This document shows, one piece after another, positions 36,148-45,326 of a stretch of 58,662 nucleotides of DNA. Made by a program: the position numbers and the translations under genes. Within the stretch, counting starts at the first letter, position 1. The number at the start of each line of letters is the position of its first letter. The stretch covers positions 1-58,662 of the forward strand of contig CALWIK010000022.1 in the NCBI GenBank assembly GCA_944380725.1. Reading direction: 5' to 3'. Under the pieces are notes generated by a model. The model was not told where the DNA came from and made no database searches. It saw only the letters and a program-made list of their open reading frames with translations. The DNA is from an uncultured Clostridia bacterium (GTDB taxonomy: Bacteria; Bacillota; Clostridia; Oscillospirales; Acutalibacteraceae).

Positions 36148-37404
36148 GTGAGCAGGCTTTTAATTGAACACACTGAAGGATTATATGGTAGAGTTTCTAT
36201 TCAGGGAGCTAAAAATAGCGCTTTGCCAATATTAACAGCTACTCTTCTTTGTGATGATGTTTGCGTGATAGATAATTGTCCAAACTTGTCTGATGTAGAT
36301 GTTACACTTGATATTTTATCAAACCTTGGTGCAAAAGTTTTTAAAGAAAAAAATAGTGTGACTATAGATTCGTCTGGAGCTAAAAATCATAGAATTGCTA
36401 AAAATATGATGGCAAAGATGAGAGCTTCGATACTTTTTTTGAGCGCAGTTACATCAAAAATAGGAAGAGCAGAGCTATGTTTTCCTGGTGGATGTAGGCT
36501 AGGTCCAAGGCCAATAGATTGGCATATAAAGGCATTATCTAAAATGGGGCTAAATGTTAGGTGTAATTGTAACGGCAAGCTATTTTGCAAAGTCGAAAAA
36601 AATTTTAATGGAGCGGAAATAAATTTGCCGTTACCAAGTGTTGGAGCTACAGAAAATATTATTTTAGCGGCAGTTTTAGCTAAAGGCAAGACAATTATTA
36701 ATAATGCGGCAAAAGAGCCAGAAATTTGTGATTTGTGCGATTTTCTATCGAAGTGCGGAGCCAAAATTACTGGAGCTGGGCAAAATCAGATAGAAATAGT
36801 TGGAGTGGATAAATTATGCGGAGCAAAGCACAGGGTAATTTCTGATAGAATAGTTGCAACAACTTTTTTGGCAGCAACAGCTATGCTTAGTGGCGATGTT
36901 AAAATTGAAAATATTGTTTTTGATGATATGAAAGTTATAATAGACATTTTAAGGCGAATAGGTTGCACAGTTAATGCAAAATGCGACACAGTCCAGATTA
37001 TATCGAATAAAAAATTAAAAGCTCCAGGAGAGATTATAACTGAACCTTATCCGGGCTTTCCAACAGATGCACAAGCTTTATTTATGGCAATATCGACTAT
37101 ATCTCAAGGTGTTTCGATTTTTGTTGAAAATATTTTTAAAAATAGATATAAACATGTTGATGAGCTTTTAAACCTAGGAGCAAATATAAAAGCGTTTGAC
37201 AAAATAGCCGTAGTAACAGGTGTAAGAGAGTTGCACGGTAACTGCTTGTATGCTAAAGATTTAAGAGGTGCAGCAGCGTTGGCAATTGCAGCAATGGCTG
37301 CTAAGGGAAGTTCTATTTTAACTGGAGCTGAATATCTCGACAGAGGCTACGAAAATTTTGAGATTAATTTTAAAAAATTGGGTGCAAAAATAAGAAGGGT
37401 TTAA
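36148..37404 (+). CDS. murA: UDP-N-acetylglucosamine 1-carboxyvinyltransferase
   Basis: 418-aa first enzyme of peptidoglycan precursor synthesis, transferring enolpyruvate from PEP to UDP-GlcNAc. The QGAKNSALP segment carries the conserved Lys-Asn. The fosfomycin-target cysteine is present in PGGCRLGPRPID. The frame opens at 36127, but AGAGGTG at 36138-36144 points to the GTG at 36148. ftsQ follows 6 bp downstream. Confidence 0.94.
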   Translation: MSRLLIEHTEGLYGRVSIQGAKNSALPILTATLLCDDVCVIDNCPNLSDVDVTLDILSNLGAKVFKEKNSVTIDSSGAKNHRIAKNMMAKMRASILFLSAVTSKIGRAELCFPGGCRLGPRPIDWHIKALSKMGLNVRCNCNGKLFCKVEKNFNGAEINLPLPSVGATENIILAAVLAKGKTIINNAAKEPEICDLCDFLSKCGAKITGAGQNQIEIVGVDKLCGAKHRVISDRIVATTFLAATAMLSGDVKIENIVFDDMKVIIDILRRIGCTVNAKCDTVQIISNKKLKAPGEIITEPYPGFPTDAQALFMAISTISQGVSIFVENIFKNRYKHVDELLNLGANIKAFDKIAVVTGVRELHGNCLYAKDLRGAAALAIAAMAAKGSSILTGAEYLDRGYENFEINFKKLGAKIRRV

Positions 37405-37410
37405 AGATTT

Positions 37411-38220
37411 ATGAAGAAATATCAAAAAAATAAAAAAAAGTCTTTAAAAATAAGAAAAGATAAAAATAGAAAGAAAAAAATTATTTTTGGGCACTATAGA
37501 ATTAAGTTAATAATGACTTATTTTATCATTTTTTGCTTAATTTCTAGCATATGTATTTTTTTGTCTTCAGCGGTTTTGTTGAAGATAAACGAAATAGATG
37601 TTTTAGGTGACGAAATTTGTGATTCAAATTTTTTAATAGAAAAGTCTGGAATAAAAATTGGAGACAACCTTTTGTTTATAAATTCAAAATATGTTAAGAA
37701 TAAATTAGAAAGAGAAGTTCCAGAAATAGATACAGTTGAGATTATAAAAAGATTTCCAAATAAATTTGTTATAAACGTTAGAAGTGCTAAGAAAACATTT
37801 GCTATAAAATCAAACGAAAAATATATTTTTATAAGTGAAAAAGGCAAGGTGTTAGAAATATCTGATATTGTAGATGATGTAGTTATCTTGAATGGAGCTC
37901 CTTTAGAATCTTTTGAGATTGGAAAGGAAATTGTGTTTAAAGATAAATCTTTTATGAGGAATTTACTAGAGTTTACCGAAAAAATGAAGAACAATAATCT
38001 TTCTAAAATAACTGAAATAAATTTTAATAATGGTTGTTATATCTATATAAATTATGATAATCGTATAAAAATAAACTTTGGGTATTATGAAAATATCGAT
38101 TATAAAATAAAAACAGCAGCAGAAATTATAAATAACAAGCTAGGGGTAGCAGAATCAGGAAAACTCGATGTTTCCGAAGTTTTTAAAGAAAATAGATCCT
38201 ATTTTACTCCAAGTTATTAA
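37411..38220 (+). CDS. ftsQ: FtsQ/DivIB-type cell division protein
   Basis: 269 aa: a very basic cytoplasmic tail of about 33 residues, a single membrane helix (about 34-55), then a POTRA domain (INEIDVLGDEICDSNFLIEKSG) and FtsQ domain. It assembles with FtsL and DivIC at the septum. Identification rests on topology, the POTRA start and the position between murA and ftsZ. Confidence 0.9.
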   Translation: MKKYQKNKKKSLKIRKDKNRKKKIIFGHYRIKLIMTYFIIFCLISSICIFLSSAVLLKINEIDVLGDEICDSNFLIEKSGIKIGDNLLFINSKYVKNKLEREVPEIDTVEIIKRFPNKFVINVRSAKKTFAIKSNEKYIFISEKGKVLEISDIVDDVVILNGAPLESFEIGKEIVFKDKSFMRNLLEFTEKMKNNNLSKITEINFNNGCYIYINYDNRIKINFGYYENIDYKIKTAAEIINNKLGVAESGKLDVSEVFKENRSYFTPSY

Positions 38221-38320
38221 TTAAACTTCAAGATATACATATCAAAAACATGATTGTTTGCGAAATAATATATAAAAGTCATTTTTTGTGCGAAAAAAGA
38301 AATAAATTTTATCAAATACC

Positions 38321-38349
38321 TTGAAATTTTTAGATTAATGTGTTAAATT
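38321..38349 (+). promoter_or_regulatory. Promoter of ftsZ
   Basis: TTGAAA (38321-38326), 17 bp, TAAATT (38344-38349), in the 190-bp gap before ftsZ, which lacks other obvious structure. Confidence 0.65.
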
Positions 38350-38410
38350 AAAATGAGAGTTTTATATAAAAAGGCTTAAATAAAAAGGTTAGATAAACGG
38401 AGGTATAATA

Positions 38411-39589
38411 ATGCCATTTGATTTGGAAAACGATTTTGATAATATAGTTAAAATTAAAGTTATAGGAGTAGGCGGAGGAGGGGGCAATGCCCTTGATAGA
38501 ATGGTCTCTTCTGGTGTTAAATGTGTGGAATTTGTTTCTGTTAATACGGACAAGCAGGCACTACAGAGGTCAAAGGCTACTCAAAAAATTCAAATTGGAG
38601 ATAAAATTACACATGGTAAAGGTGCAGGCTCTAAACCAGAAATAGGCCAAAAGGCTGCCGAAGAAAATCGTGAGGAAATAGCCCAGGCAATAAAAGGTAC
38701 TGATATGGTGTTTATTACAGCTGGAATGGGTGGAGGTACAGGGACTGGTGCAGCGCCGATTGTAGCTCAAATAGCAAGAGAAATGGGCGTATTAACTATA
38801 GGAATTGTTACAAAACCATTTGCTTTTGAGGGCAAAAGACGAATGGAACAAGCAGAAAGTGGAATAGCAAATTTGAGAGAACATGTGGATTCGTTGGTGA
38901 TTATACCAAATGAAAGGTTAAAGTATGCAAGTGAGCATAGAATTACTTTGCTTAATGCTTTTTCTGTTGCGGATGATGTTTTAAGACAAGGTGTGCAGAG
39001 TATTTCAGATTTGATCCTATTACCAGGGCTTGTTAACCTAGATTTTGCAGATGTTACTTCGGTGATGAAGGATGCAGGATATGCACATATGGGAGTTGGT
39101 CGAGCTTCGGGAAAGGACAAGGCGGAAGTTGCTGCCAATATGGCAATTTCAAGTCCTCTTCTTGAGACTGCAATCAGCGGTGCAAAAGGTGTTATAATAA
39201 ATATTACATCTTCTCCAGATATTGGGCTGGACGAAATAGAAATTGCTTCGACAATGATAGCTGAACAAGCTGATCCAGAAGCAAACATCATTTGGGGTGC
39301 AGCTTTTGATGAAAGTATGGATGACGAAATGAGTGTTACAGTGATTGCAACAGGTTTTTCAGATTTGCAAGGTTCTGGGTTTGATCCGAAGTTGGCCTAT
39401 GCAGGGAAATTTATTAACAATAAAAAAGAAAAACATCCGATACGCTCTAGCTTAAATGTTAATAATTCTAGAACCAAAGATGAGAAAGCTGCGTCTTATC
39501 ACAAAGAAAGTAGACCAGGTCAAGCGGTAAATTTTGATGATGACGATGATACTTTTTTTGATATAATGTCTATTTTTAATAAAAAATAA
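38411..39589 (+). CDS. ftsZ: Cell division protein FtsZ
   Basis: 392-aa tubulin-like GTPase that forms the Z-ring. The [11 protein letters not shown] start of the nucleotide fold, the tubulin signature [10 protein letters not shown] and the T7 region [11 protein letters not shown] are intact. The C-terminal tail ends in an acidic stretch followed by [16 protein letters not shown] precedes the ATG. ftsA is not next to it. Confidence 0.98.
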   Translation: MPFDLENDFDNIVKIKVIGVGGGGGNALDRMVSSGVKCVEFVSVNTDKQALQRSKATQKIQIGDKITHGKGAGSKPEIGQKAAEENREEIAQAIKGTDMVFITAGMGGGTGTGAAPIVAQIAREMGVLTIGIVTKPFAFEGKRRMEQAESGIANLREHVDSLVIIPNERLKYASEHRITLLNAFSVADDVLRQGVQSISDLILLPGLVNLDFADVTSVMKDAGYAHMGVGRASGKDKAEVAANMAISSPLLETAISGAKGVIINITSSPDIGLDEIEIASTMIAEQADPEANIIWGAAFDESMDDEMSVTVIATGFSDLQGSGFDPKLAYAGKFINNKKEKHPIRSSLNVNNSRTKDEKAASYHKESRPGQAVNFDDDDDTFFDIMSIFNKK

Positions 39590-39590
39590 A

Positions 39591-39641
39591 AAAAGGCTTC
39601 TAAGTACAGGTTGAAAACAGGCTTAGAAGCTTTTCTTTTCA
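39591..39641. terminator. Bidirectional terminator between ftsZ and spoVS
   Basis: 9-bp perfect stem (39596-39604 with 39622-39630, 17-nt loop). TTTTCTTTTC follows on plus and a CCTTTTTTTATTTTTT tract on minus. Confidence 0.88.
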
Positions 39642-39701
39642 TATTTTATAAATCTAATTTATAGTTTTCGTGATATAGAGGAGGTGCAAGGTTAAATAGA
39701 T

Positions 39702-39962
39702 TTATTTTGTCTCAACAACAAGCTTTACTGCAGTACGATCTTCGCCATCGATGGTAATATTTACAAAAGCAGGAATGCAAATTAGTTCTACACCAGTTGG
39801 AGCTAGATAGCCTCTTGCAATGGCAATGGCTTTGATAGCCTGGTTAACAGCGCTTGCGCCAACGGCTTGAATTTCCACTGAACCATGTTCACGAATAACG
39901 CCAGAAATGGCGCCAGCAACAGAATTTGGAGCCGACTTTGAAGAAACTTTTAAAATTTCCAT
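39702..39962 (-). CDS. spoVS: Stage V sporulation protein S
   Basis: 86-aa Alba-like protein needed for normal spore coat and cortex development; highly conserved in spore formers. The sequence EILKVSSKSAPNSVAGAI and the IKAIAIARGYLAP core are diagnostic. GGAGG lies upstream of the ATG. It stands alone, opposite to ftsZ. Confidence 0.96.
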   Translation of the reverse strand: MEILKVSSKSAPNSVAGAISGVIREHGSVEIQAVGASAVNQAIKAIAIARGYLAPTGVELICIPAFVNITIDGEDRTAVKLVVETK

Positions 39963-39988
39963 ATTAAATCCTCCGTTTTAATTAATAT

Positions 39989-40017
39989 ATAATATTATAT
40001 AATGTCGGTACTTACAA
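39989..40017 (-). promoter_or_regulatory. Candidate promoter of spoVS
   Basis: On the minus strand TTGTAA (40012-40017), 17 bp, TATTAT (39989-39994). A sigma-H type promoter, as in Bacillus, is not evident. Confidence 0.5.
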
Positions 40018-40188
40018 TAATATATGCAATTTTTATATTTTGCAATAGTTTTTTATTTTTTTTTTATATTATTTTTTATTTTCGTTAATATTTTATTAAA
40101 AGAGATGTTGTTTTCTTGCTTTTTGCTAGATTTTTTGGCAATATTACTGCTTAAAATTACTATAATTTATATAAAATTAACAGATCGA

Positions 40189-40965
40189 TTATCCAGTAAT
40201 TGTCAATCTTTTTATATTTTGAGTTGTTTTAGTTTTTTCATTGATATCAAAAATGACACAATCCATTTTGCATTTGCCAGTAGCATTTTCAAATTTGACC
40301 GGCATTTTAGTTTTTATTTTTTTTATAACTAGATCAAACTTAACCCCAAGAGCAGAATTTATTACGCCAGTCATGCCAACATCTGTAATATATCCGGTCC
40401 CATTAGGAAAGATGCATTCGTCTGCGGTAGGCACATGAGTATGTGTACCAAAAAAGGCAGAAATTTTTCCATCCAGATAAAACCCCAAGGCCCGCTTTTC
40501 TGATGTGGCTTCAGCATGAAAGTCGACAATGATAATTGCATTATTATCTATTTTTTTTAAGATATTATCTATTGTTTTAAATGGACAATCAATACTTTCC
40601 ATAAATATTGTGCCCATAAGGTTTATAATAATTACTTTATTTTTTAATATATCTAAAGAGCAGATTCCGTTACCTGGAGTGTGTTTAGAAGGAAAGTTGG
40701 CAGGACGGATTAATTTTGGTTCATCTTTGAATTTTTGATAGATCTCTCTTCTTCTAAAAGAATGGTTCCCAGATGTTATCACGTCCACGCCACTTTTAAA
40801 AAGATAATTAGCCGAAAAAGGAGTGATTCCATTGCCATCTGCAGAATTTTCTCCGTTTGCGATAACTAGATCAATTGTGTATAATTTTTTTATTTTTGTA
40901 AGATTATCTCTCAAAAATTCACAACCAATGCTTCCGACGACATCACCTATTGCAAGTATTTTCAT
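40189..40965 (-). CDS. ymdB: YmdB family metallophosphoesterase
   Basis: 258-aa TIGR00282-type calcineurin-like enzyme; YmdB of Bacillus hydrolyses 2',3'-cyclic nucleotides and affects development. Metal ligands are visible in GDVVG, NGENSADG, TSGNHSFRR, VDFHAEATSEK and GTHTHVPTADE. The GNH motif is followed by SFRR rather than the usual TWDN. The ATG at 40965 (GAGGA upstream) is preferred over 40980. It follows dpaB by 85 bp on the same strand. Confidence 0.92.
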   Translation of the reverse strand: MKILAIGDVVGSIGCEFLRDNLTKIKKLYTIDLVIANGENSADGNGITPFSANYLFKSGVDVITSGNHSFRRREIYQKFKDEPKLIRPANFPSKHTPGNGICSLDILKNKVIIINLMGTIFMESIDCPFKTIDNILKKIDNNAIIIVDFHAEATSEKRALGFYLDGKISAFFGTHTHVPTADECIFPNGTGYITDVGMTGVINSALGVKFDLVIKKIKTKMPVKFENATGKCKMDCVIFDINEKTKTTQNIKRLTITG

Positions 40966-41050
40966 ATTATCAGTCCTCATATTGCATTATTTACAAAATT
41001 ATATCATAAAAAAAGCAAAAAAGCGACAATATAGCCTTTTAAAATTATAA

Positions 41051-41629
41051 TCATCTAAATATAGGCTGTATCTGATATCCAATTATAGCAGCCTCCATTG
41101 CAGGAACAATAAGTTCAAAATGTGAAACTAAAGAAGTAGGCTTTTTAATTGGGTCATCTTGAGACATAGGCACAAAATAGACATTTTTTCTGTTTAACAT
41201 AGTACCAATATTTTTGGCCGAGCCAGAAAGACCATCATTTGTTGCAAGAGCAATTAAGAGAGGTTTTTGACTCCTAAGGTGAGATTTTGCAGCCATGGTC
41301 ACAGAAGTATCTATAGAAGAATTTGCAAGCTTACTCAAAGTATTTCCTGTGCAGGGAGCAATAATCATAATATCTGTTAAATTTTTAGGGCCTATTGGCT
41401 CTACTTTTTCTATGGTGTGCAAAATCTCTTTGCAACATATATTTTTTATTTTGTTACGAATCTCTTCAGCTCTGCCGAATCTAGTATCAGTGCTGTAAGC
41501 TGTTTCAGACATAATTGGCAAAACGTCGTAGCCCGATTCAACAAGTAATTTCATCTGAGTAATTGCATCTGCAATAGTACAGAATGAGCCACACATTGCA
41601 AAACCTACTCTTATATCAATATCACTCAT
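41051..41629 (-). CDS. dpaB: Dipicolinate synthase subunit B
   Basis: 192-aa flavoprotein-fold subunit (SpoVFB) of dipicolinate synthase, which makes the calcium chelator of spore cores. FAMCGSFCT at the start, MSETAYSTDTRFG and the PCTGNTLSKLA and LATNDGLSGSA segments are characteristic. It follows dpaA by 3 bp. Its presence indicates an endospore former that uses the SpoVF route rather than Isf/EtfA. Confidence 0.95.
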   Translation of the reverse strand: MSDIDIRVGFAMCGSFCTIADAITQMKLLVESGYDVLPIMSETAYSTDTRFGRAEEIRNKIKNICCKEILHTIEKVEPIGPKNLTDIMIIAPCTGNTLSKLANSSIDTSVTMAAKSHLRSQKPLLIALATNDGLSGSAKNIGTMLNRKNVYFVPMSQDDPIKKPTSLVSHFELIVPAMEAAIIGYQIQPIFR

Positions 41630-41632
41630 AAA

Positions 41633-42499
41633 TTATCCCTCCTTAATTAATCTATATATAATCTTTTTTATAATTTCTCCAGCTGTTTTAGGAGCAACTT
41701 TTCCTGGTAATGCTAGAGCTCTTATGGTTTTGATATTAAGCAGTGCTGCTGATTCAAAATCCACGCCACCTGGCATAGAAGCAAGGTCTATTATTATTGA
41801 TTTTTGACCGATTTTAGATAATATGTGTTCGTCAAAAATTAGAGCTGGGATCGTATTAAAAATAATATCGAATTTTTTTTTAATAAAAGGCAATTCTTTA
41901 ATTGAAATTGCGTTGTAACCTAATAAATTTATCCAAGATAAATCATTGATATTTCTGGCACTTACAGTTACTTTTGCACCGATGCCATACAGCATTTTGC
42001 TTAATATTTTTCCGATTCTTCCAAATCCAGTTACCAAGCATTGTGAATTATTTATTGTAAATTCACATTCACGCATAGCTATTTCTATTGCACCTTCAGC
42101 AGTTGGTACAGCATTATTAATTGCAAATTCTTCTTTTTTTGAGTAGTCATATAGCTTTATCTTATTCCAAATTTTACTAGTTGGTATTAATTTTTCTGTA
42201 TTTCCACAGAAAACTTTTTTATCAAACATATTTCGTGCAAAATTATCATCGAGGTTTATCTGCAAATTAGAGTATGGCGCATTCAAGTAATTATTTTTTA
42301 GTACGGTTGGCAATGGCAAGATTATATAATTACTTTTTTTTATTGCGTCGGTTATTGTCGTTTTTACAATTTCTTTTTTTAGTTCTAATTTTTCAAATCC
42401 GGCTACATAAACCTTATAACCGTCGTCCAAAATACTTTCTGCAGTTGCTAACTGTCTTTTATCTCCGCCAATTATTGCAAAGGCATTTACATCAAGCAT
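41633..42499 (-). CDS. dpaA: Dipicolinate synthase subunit A
   Basis: 288-aa NAD(P)-binding subunit (SpoVFA). FAIIGGDKRQLATAESI at the N-terminus and the second Rossmann segment VTGFGRIGKILSKML are typical. The ATG at 42499 is chosen because GGAGGT lies just upstream; 42514 would place the start on that site. A CATATTAT box upstream vaguely resembles a sporulation -10 but no matching -35 is convincing. Confidence 0.94.
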   Translation of the reverse strand: MLDVNAFAIIGGDKRQLATAESILDDGYKVYVAGFEKLELKKEIVKTTITDAIKKSNYIILPLPTVLKNNYLNAPYSNLQINLDDNFARNMFDKKVFCGNTEKLIPTSKIWNKIKLYDYSKKEEFAINNAVPTAEGAIEIAMRECEFTINNSQCLVTGFGRIGKILSKMLYGIGAKVTVSARNINDLSWINLLGYNAISIKELPFIKKKFDIIFNTIPALIFDEHILSKIGQKSIIIDLASMPGGVDFESAALLNIKTIRALALPGKVAPKTAGEIIKKIIYRLIKEG

Positions 42500-42659
42500 T
42501 TTTGTTACCTCCATTGTTCATCATCATAATATGGCACAGGAGATTTTTTGATACATTTACAGTTTTTATAAAAATAAGAAAAACTATTTATTATCAACCA
42601 AATTAGCGGTATAATATTTATGTATTAAAGGTGAAAATGAATTAAGAGGTGCTTAAAAC

Positions 42660-44039
42660 TTGAAAAATGCGTTTGAAAATATTTTAGATAGAATAAAAAA
42701 TATACATTTTATTGGAATCGGTGGATCTGGAATGTGTCCTATAGCAGAAATTTTGCATCAAAAAGGATATAAAATAACAGGTTCAGACAATTATGTGTCG
42801 GACACTTTGCAAAGGCTTATTGCACAAGGGCTAAAAGTTTATACAGAACACAACGCTAAAAATATAGAAAATGCAGAACTTGTAGTATATTCTGCAGCAA
42901 TAAAAGAAGATAATGAGGAGAGATTAGCTGCATTAAAAAAAGGAATTCCATGCATTGAGCGCTCAGTAATGTTGGGACTTTTGTGTGCCAAGTATAAAAA
43001 TGCGATTGCAATTGCAGGTACACACGGTAAAACAACTACTACAGCTATGATCACCCAAATTTTAACTATGTCTAAAAAAGATCCTTCTGCAATAATTGGT
43101 GGAAAGTTACCTTTTATAAATGGAAATAGCCGCGTAGGCAAATCGGCTACAATTATTTGCGAAGCCTGCGAATATGTGGACTCTTTTTTACAGATAACTC
43201 CATCCATTGCTGTAGTAACAAATATTGAAGAAGACCATTTGGATTACTTTAAAAATCTTGAAAATATTATAAAATCTTTTAATAAATTCGTTTTAAAAGC
43301 TACAAATACTATCTTTGTAAATGGTGATGATAAAAATTCTATTTTAGCGTTAAAAGATGTTCAGGTTCCTATTGTAACATTCGGCATGTCCCAAAATAAT
43401 AATTATTATGCAGAGAATATTTCTGAGAGAGACATGGCGTTTCCAAGTTTTTCTTTAATGAAGGACGGACAAAAACTTATCGATATTAATTTGTCTATTC
43501 CGGGCATATATAATGTTTATAATGCATTGGCTGCAAGTGCAGTTGCACATTATTTAGATGTTTCAATAGACGAAATAAAAAATGCCTTACATGATTTTAC
43601 TGGCGTTCATAGACGTTTTGAAATTTTGGGAAGACAAAATGGAATAACTGTAGCAGATGATTTTGCACATCATCCAACAGAAATAAAATCGGTGTTAACT
43701 GCAGCAACAAAAATGGGTTTTAAAAGAGTAATTGCAGTATTTCAGCCGCATACTTATTCTCGTACAGCAGATTTTTTTGATGATTTTGCGAAAGTATTAT
43801 CTATTGCAGACATAACGGTTTTATCAGAAATTTTAGCAGTTCGTGAGGTGAATAAGTATAACATAAAGTCTGAAGATTTGGCCGCAAAGATAAGTTCTTG
43901 CATATGTTTGCGTACTTTTGAAGAAATTGCCGACTGTATAAAAAAAATAGCCAAGCCCGGAGACTTAGTATTAACTATGGGTGGTGGCAATGTTTATGTA
44001 TGTGCAAATTTGATCGTAGACAAGCTAAAAAAGAAATAA
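42660..44039 (+). CDS. murC: UDP-N-acetylmuramate-L-alanine ligase
   Basis: 459-aa Mur ligase adding L-Ala to UDP-MurNAc. HFIGIGGSGMCPIAEIL at the N-terminus, the ATP loop AGTHGKTTTTAM and the late DDFAHHPTEIK are present. The start is TTG with AAGAGGTG upstream. A TATAAT (42610-42615) precedes it with a weak -35. It lies away from the main cluster. Confidence 0.96.
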   Translation: MKNAFENILDRIKNIHFIGIGGSGMCPIAEILHQKGYKITGSDNYVSDTLQRLIAQGLKVYTEHNAKNIENAELVVYSAAIKEDNEERLAALKKGIPCIERSVMLGLLCAKYKNAIAIAGTHGKTTTTAMITQILTMSKKDPSAIIGGKLPFINGNSRVGKSATIICEACEYVDSFLQITPSIAVVTNIEEDHLDYFKNLENIIKSFNKFVLKATNTIFVNGDDKNSILALKDVQVPIVTFGMSQNNNYYAENISERDMAFPSFSLMKDGQKLIDINLSIPGIYNVYNALAASAVAHYLDVSIDEIKNALHDFTGVHRRFEILGRQNGITVADDFAHHPTEIKSVLTAATKMGFKRVIAVFQPHTYSRTADFFDDFAKVLSIADITVLSEILAVREVNKYNIKSEDLAAKISSCICLRTFEEIADCIKKIAKPGDLVLTMGGGNVYVCANLIVDKLKKK

Positions 44040-44295
44040 TTTAAAAAATTAAAAGTAGATTTTAAAAGTTTCTGTAGTCAAATGTTTTGATATAAATAGA
44101 TCTTTAAAAGTTAGTGAAAATATCTAAAACATTACCCCAATATACAACAGATAATTGCACATGTTAAAATATAGATATTAGAAAGTAGTTTAAGGTCTTT
44201 AGTCTTTTATTACCATTTATAATAAGTCAGTTATTTTTTTATGAGATTGTTTTTTTGATAATATTAACTATTTTTTGATGTGTTTTTTATTAACG
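44040..44295. other. AT-rich intergenic DNA after murC
   Basis: About 255 bp before the next promoter, with no credible open frame on either strand and no obvious terminator after murC. I see only scattered short A/T repeats. Confidence 0.5.
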
Positions 44296-44324
44296 TTGAA
44301 AATTTTGCGTTTTTATGTTAAAAT
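44296..44324 (+). promoter_or_regulatory. Promoter of the 286-aa membrane protein gene
   Basis: TTGAAA (44296-44301), 17 bp, TAAAAT (44319-44324), 30 bp upstream of the ATG. Confidence 0.75.
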
Positions 44325-44354
44325 AATAAATATGAATATTTAGGAGAGGTTTTT

Positions 44355-45215
44355 ATGAAAAAGCTGATATCAATTTTATTATCTTTATCTATAATTTTTT
44401 CGCCTTTTTATTGCTTTGCTGAAGGTGATGATATAGATGATAAAAGTCTATCTTTGCCAAACCAAGTAGAAAAAAGTGAAATTAATAATAATTTAGATGA
44501 AGATTCATTTCAAAATTTAGGAGAAGAAGCATTTTTAAAAAAGGTAAATAGAAATATAAAAGAAATTCTTGAAGAAACATTGAAAAAAACGAAAAATGCA
44601 TCTAAGAATACCTCTGATAAAGCTAAAAAAATCGCAATGATCATAATTGAAAAAATTAAAAAAAATTCACAAAAAAGCTATAAGCTTTTATATAATAACA
44701 AAAAAGATTTTATGGTTGTCGCGTTAACAATACTGACAATTTTATTTACAGTAAAAATTTTAAATAAGGTTGATTTTTTGTACATAACAAATTCCGTTCA
44801 CGAAAGTTTAGAATCATTATCTGAAAAATTTAGGCCATCTCATAAAAATACAATCCATAAAGGAAATGAAAAAAAAGTCGATCAACAATTTTGGCCACTC
44901 TTAATTGCCATTTTTAAGATATTATGGGGAAAATCTACTGAATTAATTGATGGTGCGGCTATTTTAATATTAAGAATTATGAAAGGCATTTTTAATTTTT
45001 ATTTTTCTATAGCAAAAACAGGATTCAATATATTAAAGTTTCCTACTTATTTTTTGTTGAACGTAATAAAAAGGTTCCCTTCTTGTTTTTTGGACTTAAT
45101 TACGGGATATAAGTCGGAGGAGATTGATTTTTTAGAACAAGAATTAAACCTTTGCAAAAATGATGATCAATGCCGTAAAATAATGGAAGAGCTGAAAGAA
45201 AAATCTAAAATTTAG
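44355..45215 (+). CDS. Unknown secreted/membrane protein
   Basis: 286 aa, not recognised. Residues 1-22 are a signal peptide or anchor ending FCFAEG. Residues 25-60 are acidic and polar, and 60-115 form a Lys-rich helical region. A transmembrane helix lies near 122-140 and further hydrophobic or amphipathic helices at about 182-192, 200-212 and 215-245. The end is a charged helix with two cysteines (LCKNDDQCRK). AGGAGAGG precedes the ATG. It is monocistronic with its own promoter and terminator. The layout (signal helix, loop, second helix) recalls the AAA+ protein, without similarity. Confidence 0.7.
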   Translation: MKKLISILLSLSIIFSPFYCFAEGDDIDDKSLSLPNQVEKSEINNNLDEDSFQNLGEEAFLKKVNRNIKEILEETLKKTKNASKNTSDKAKKIAMIIIEKIKKNSQKSYKLLYNNKKDFMVVALTILTILFTVKILNKVDFLYITNSVHESLESLSEKFRPSHKNTIHKGNEKKVDQQFWPLLIAIFKILWGKSTELIDGAAILILRIMKGIFNFYFSIAKTGFNILKFPTYFLLNVIKRFPSCFLDLITGYKSEEIDFLEQELNLCKNDDQCRKIMEELKEKSKI

Positions 45216-45275
45216 GCTCAAGTATAATTCGCTTTAGAACATAAAATTGTATTACGCATATAATATTAAGTATCG

Positions 45276-45310
45276 AGACGTCACAAAATAATATTGTGGC
45301 GTCTTTTTTT
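45276..45310 (+). terminator. Terminator in the asnB leader
   Basis: 11-bp stem with one wobble (45276-45286 with 45294-45304, 7-nt loop) followed by seven T. It ends the preceding gene, yet only 16 bp separate the T-tract from the asnB ATG. Confidence 0.88.
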
Positions 45311-45326
45311 GGGAGGAATAATTATT

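Noticed and set aside
40024-40332. 102-aa plus-strand frame overlapping the end of ymdB
   Set aside because: Low-complexity Phe/Ile/Leu translation of AT-rich intergenic DNA and antisense ymdB; no ribosome binding site and no family resemblance.
42500-42560. Sporulation sigma-E/K promoter upstream of dpaA
   Set aside because: A CATATTAT box is present on the minus strand, but no acceptable -35 element at the right spacing.
45216-45326. T-box or other amino-acid riboswitch before asnB
   Set aside because: No T-box bulge sequence or room for a specifier domain; only a single terminator hairpin.
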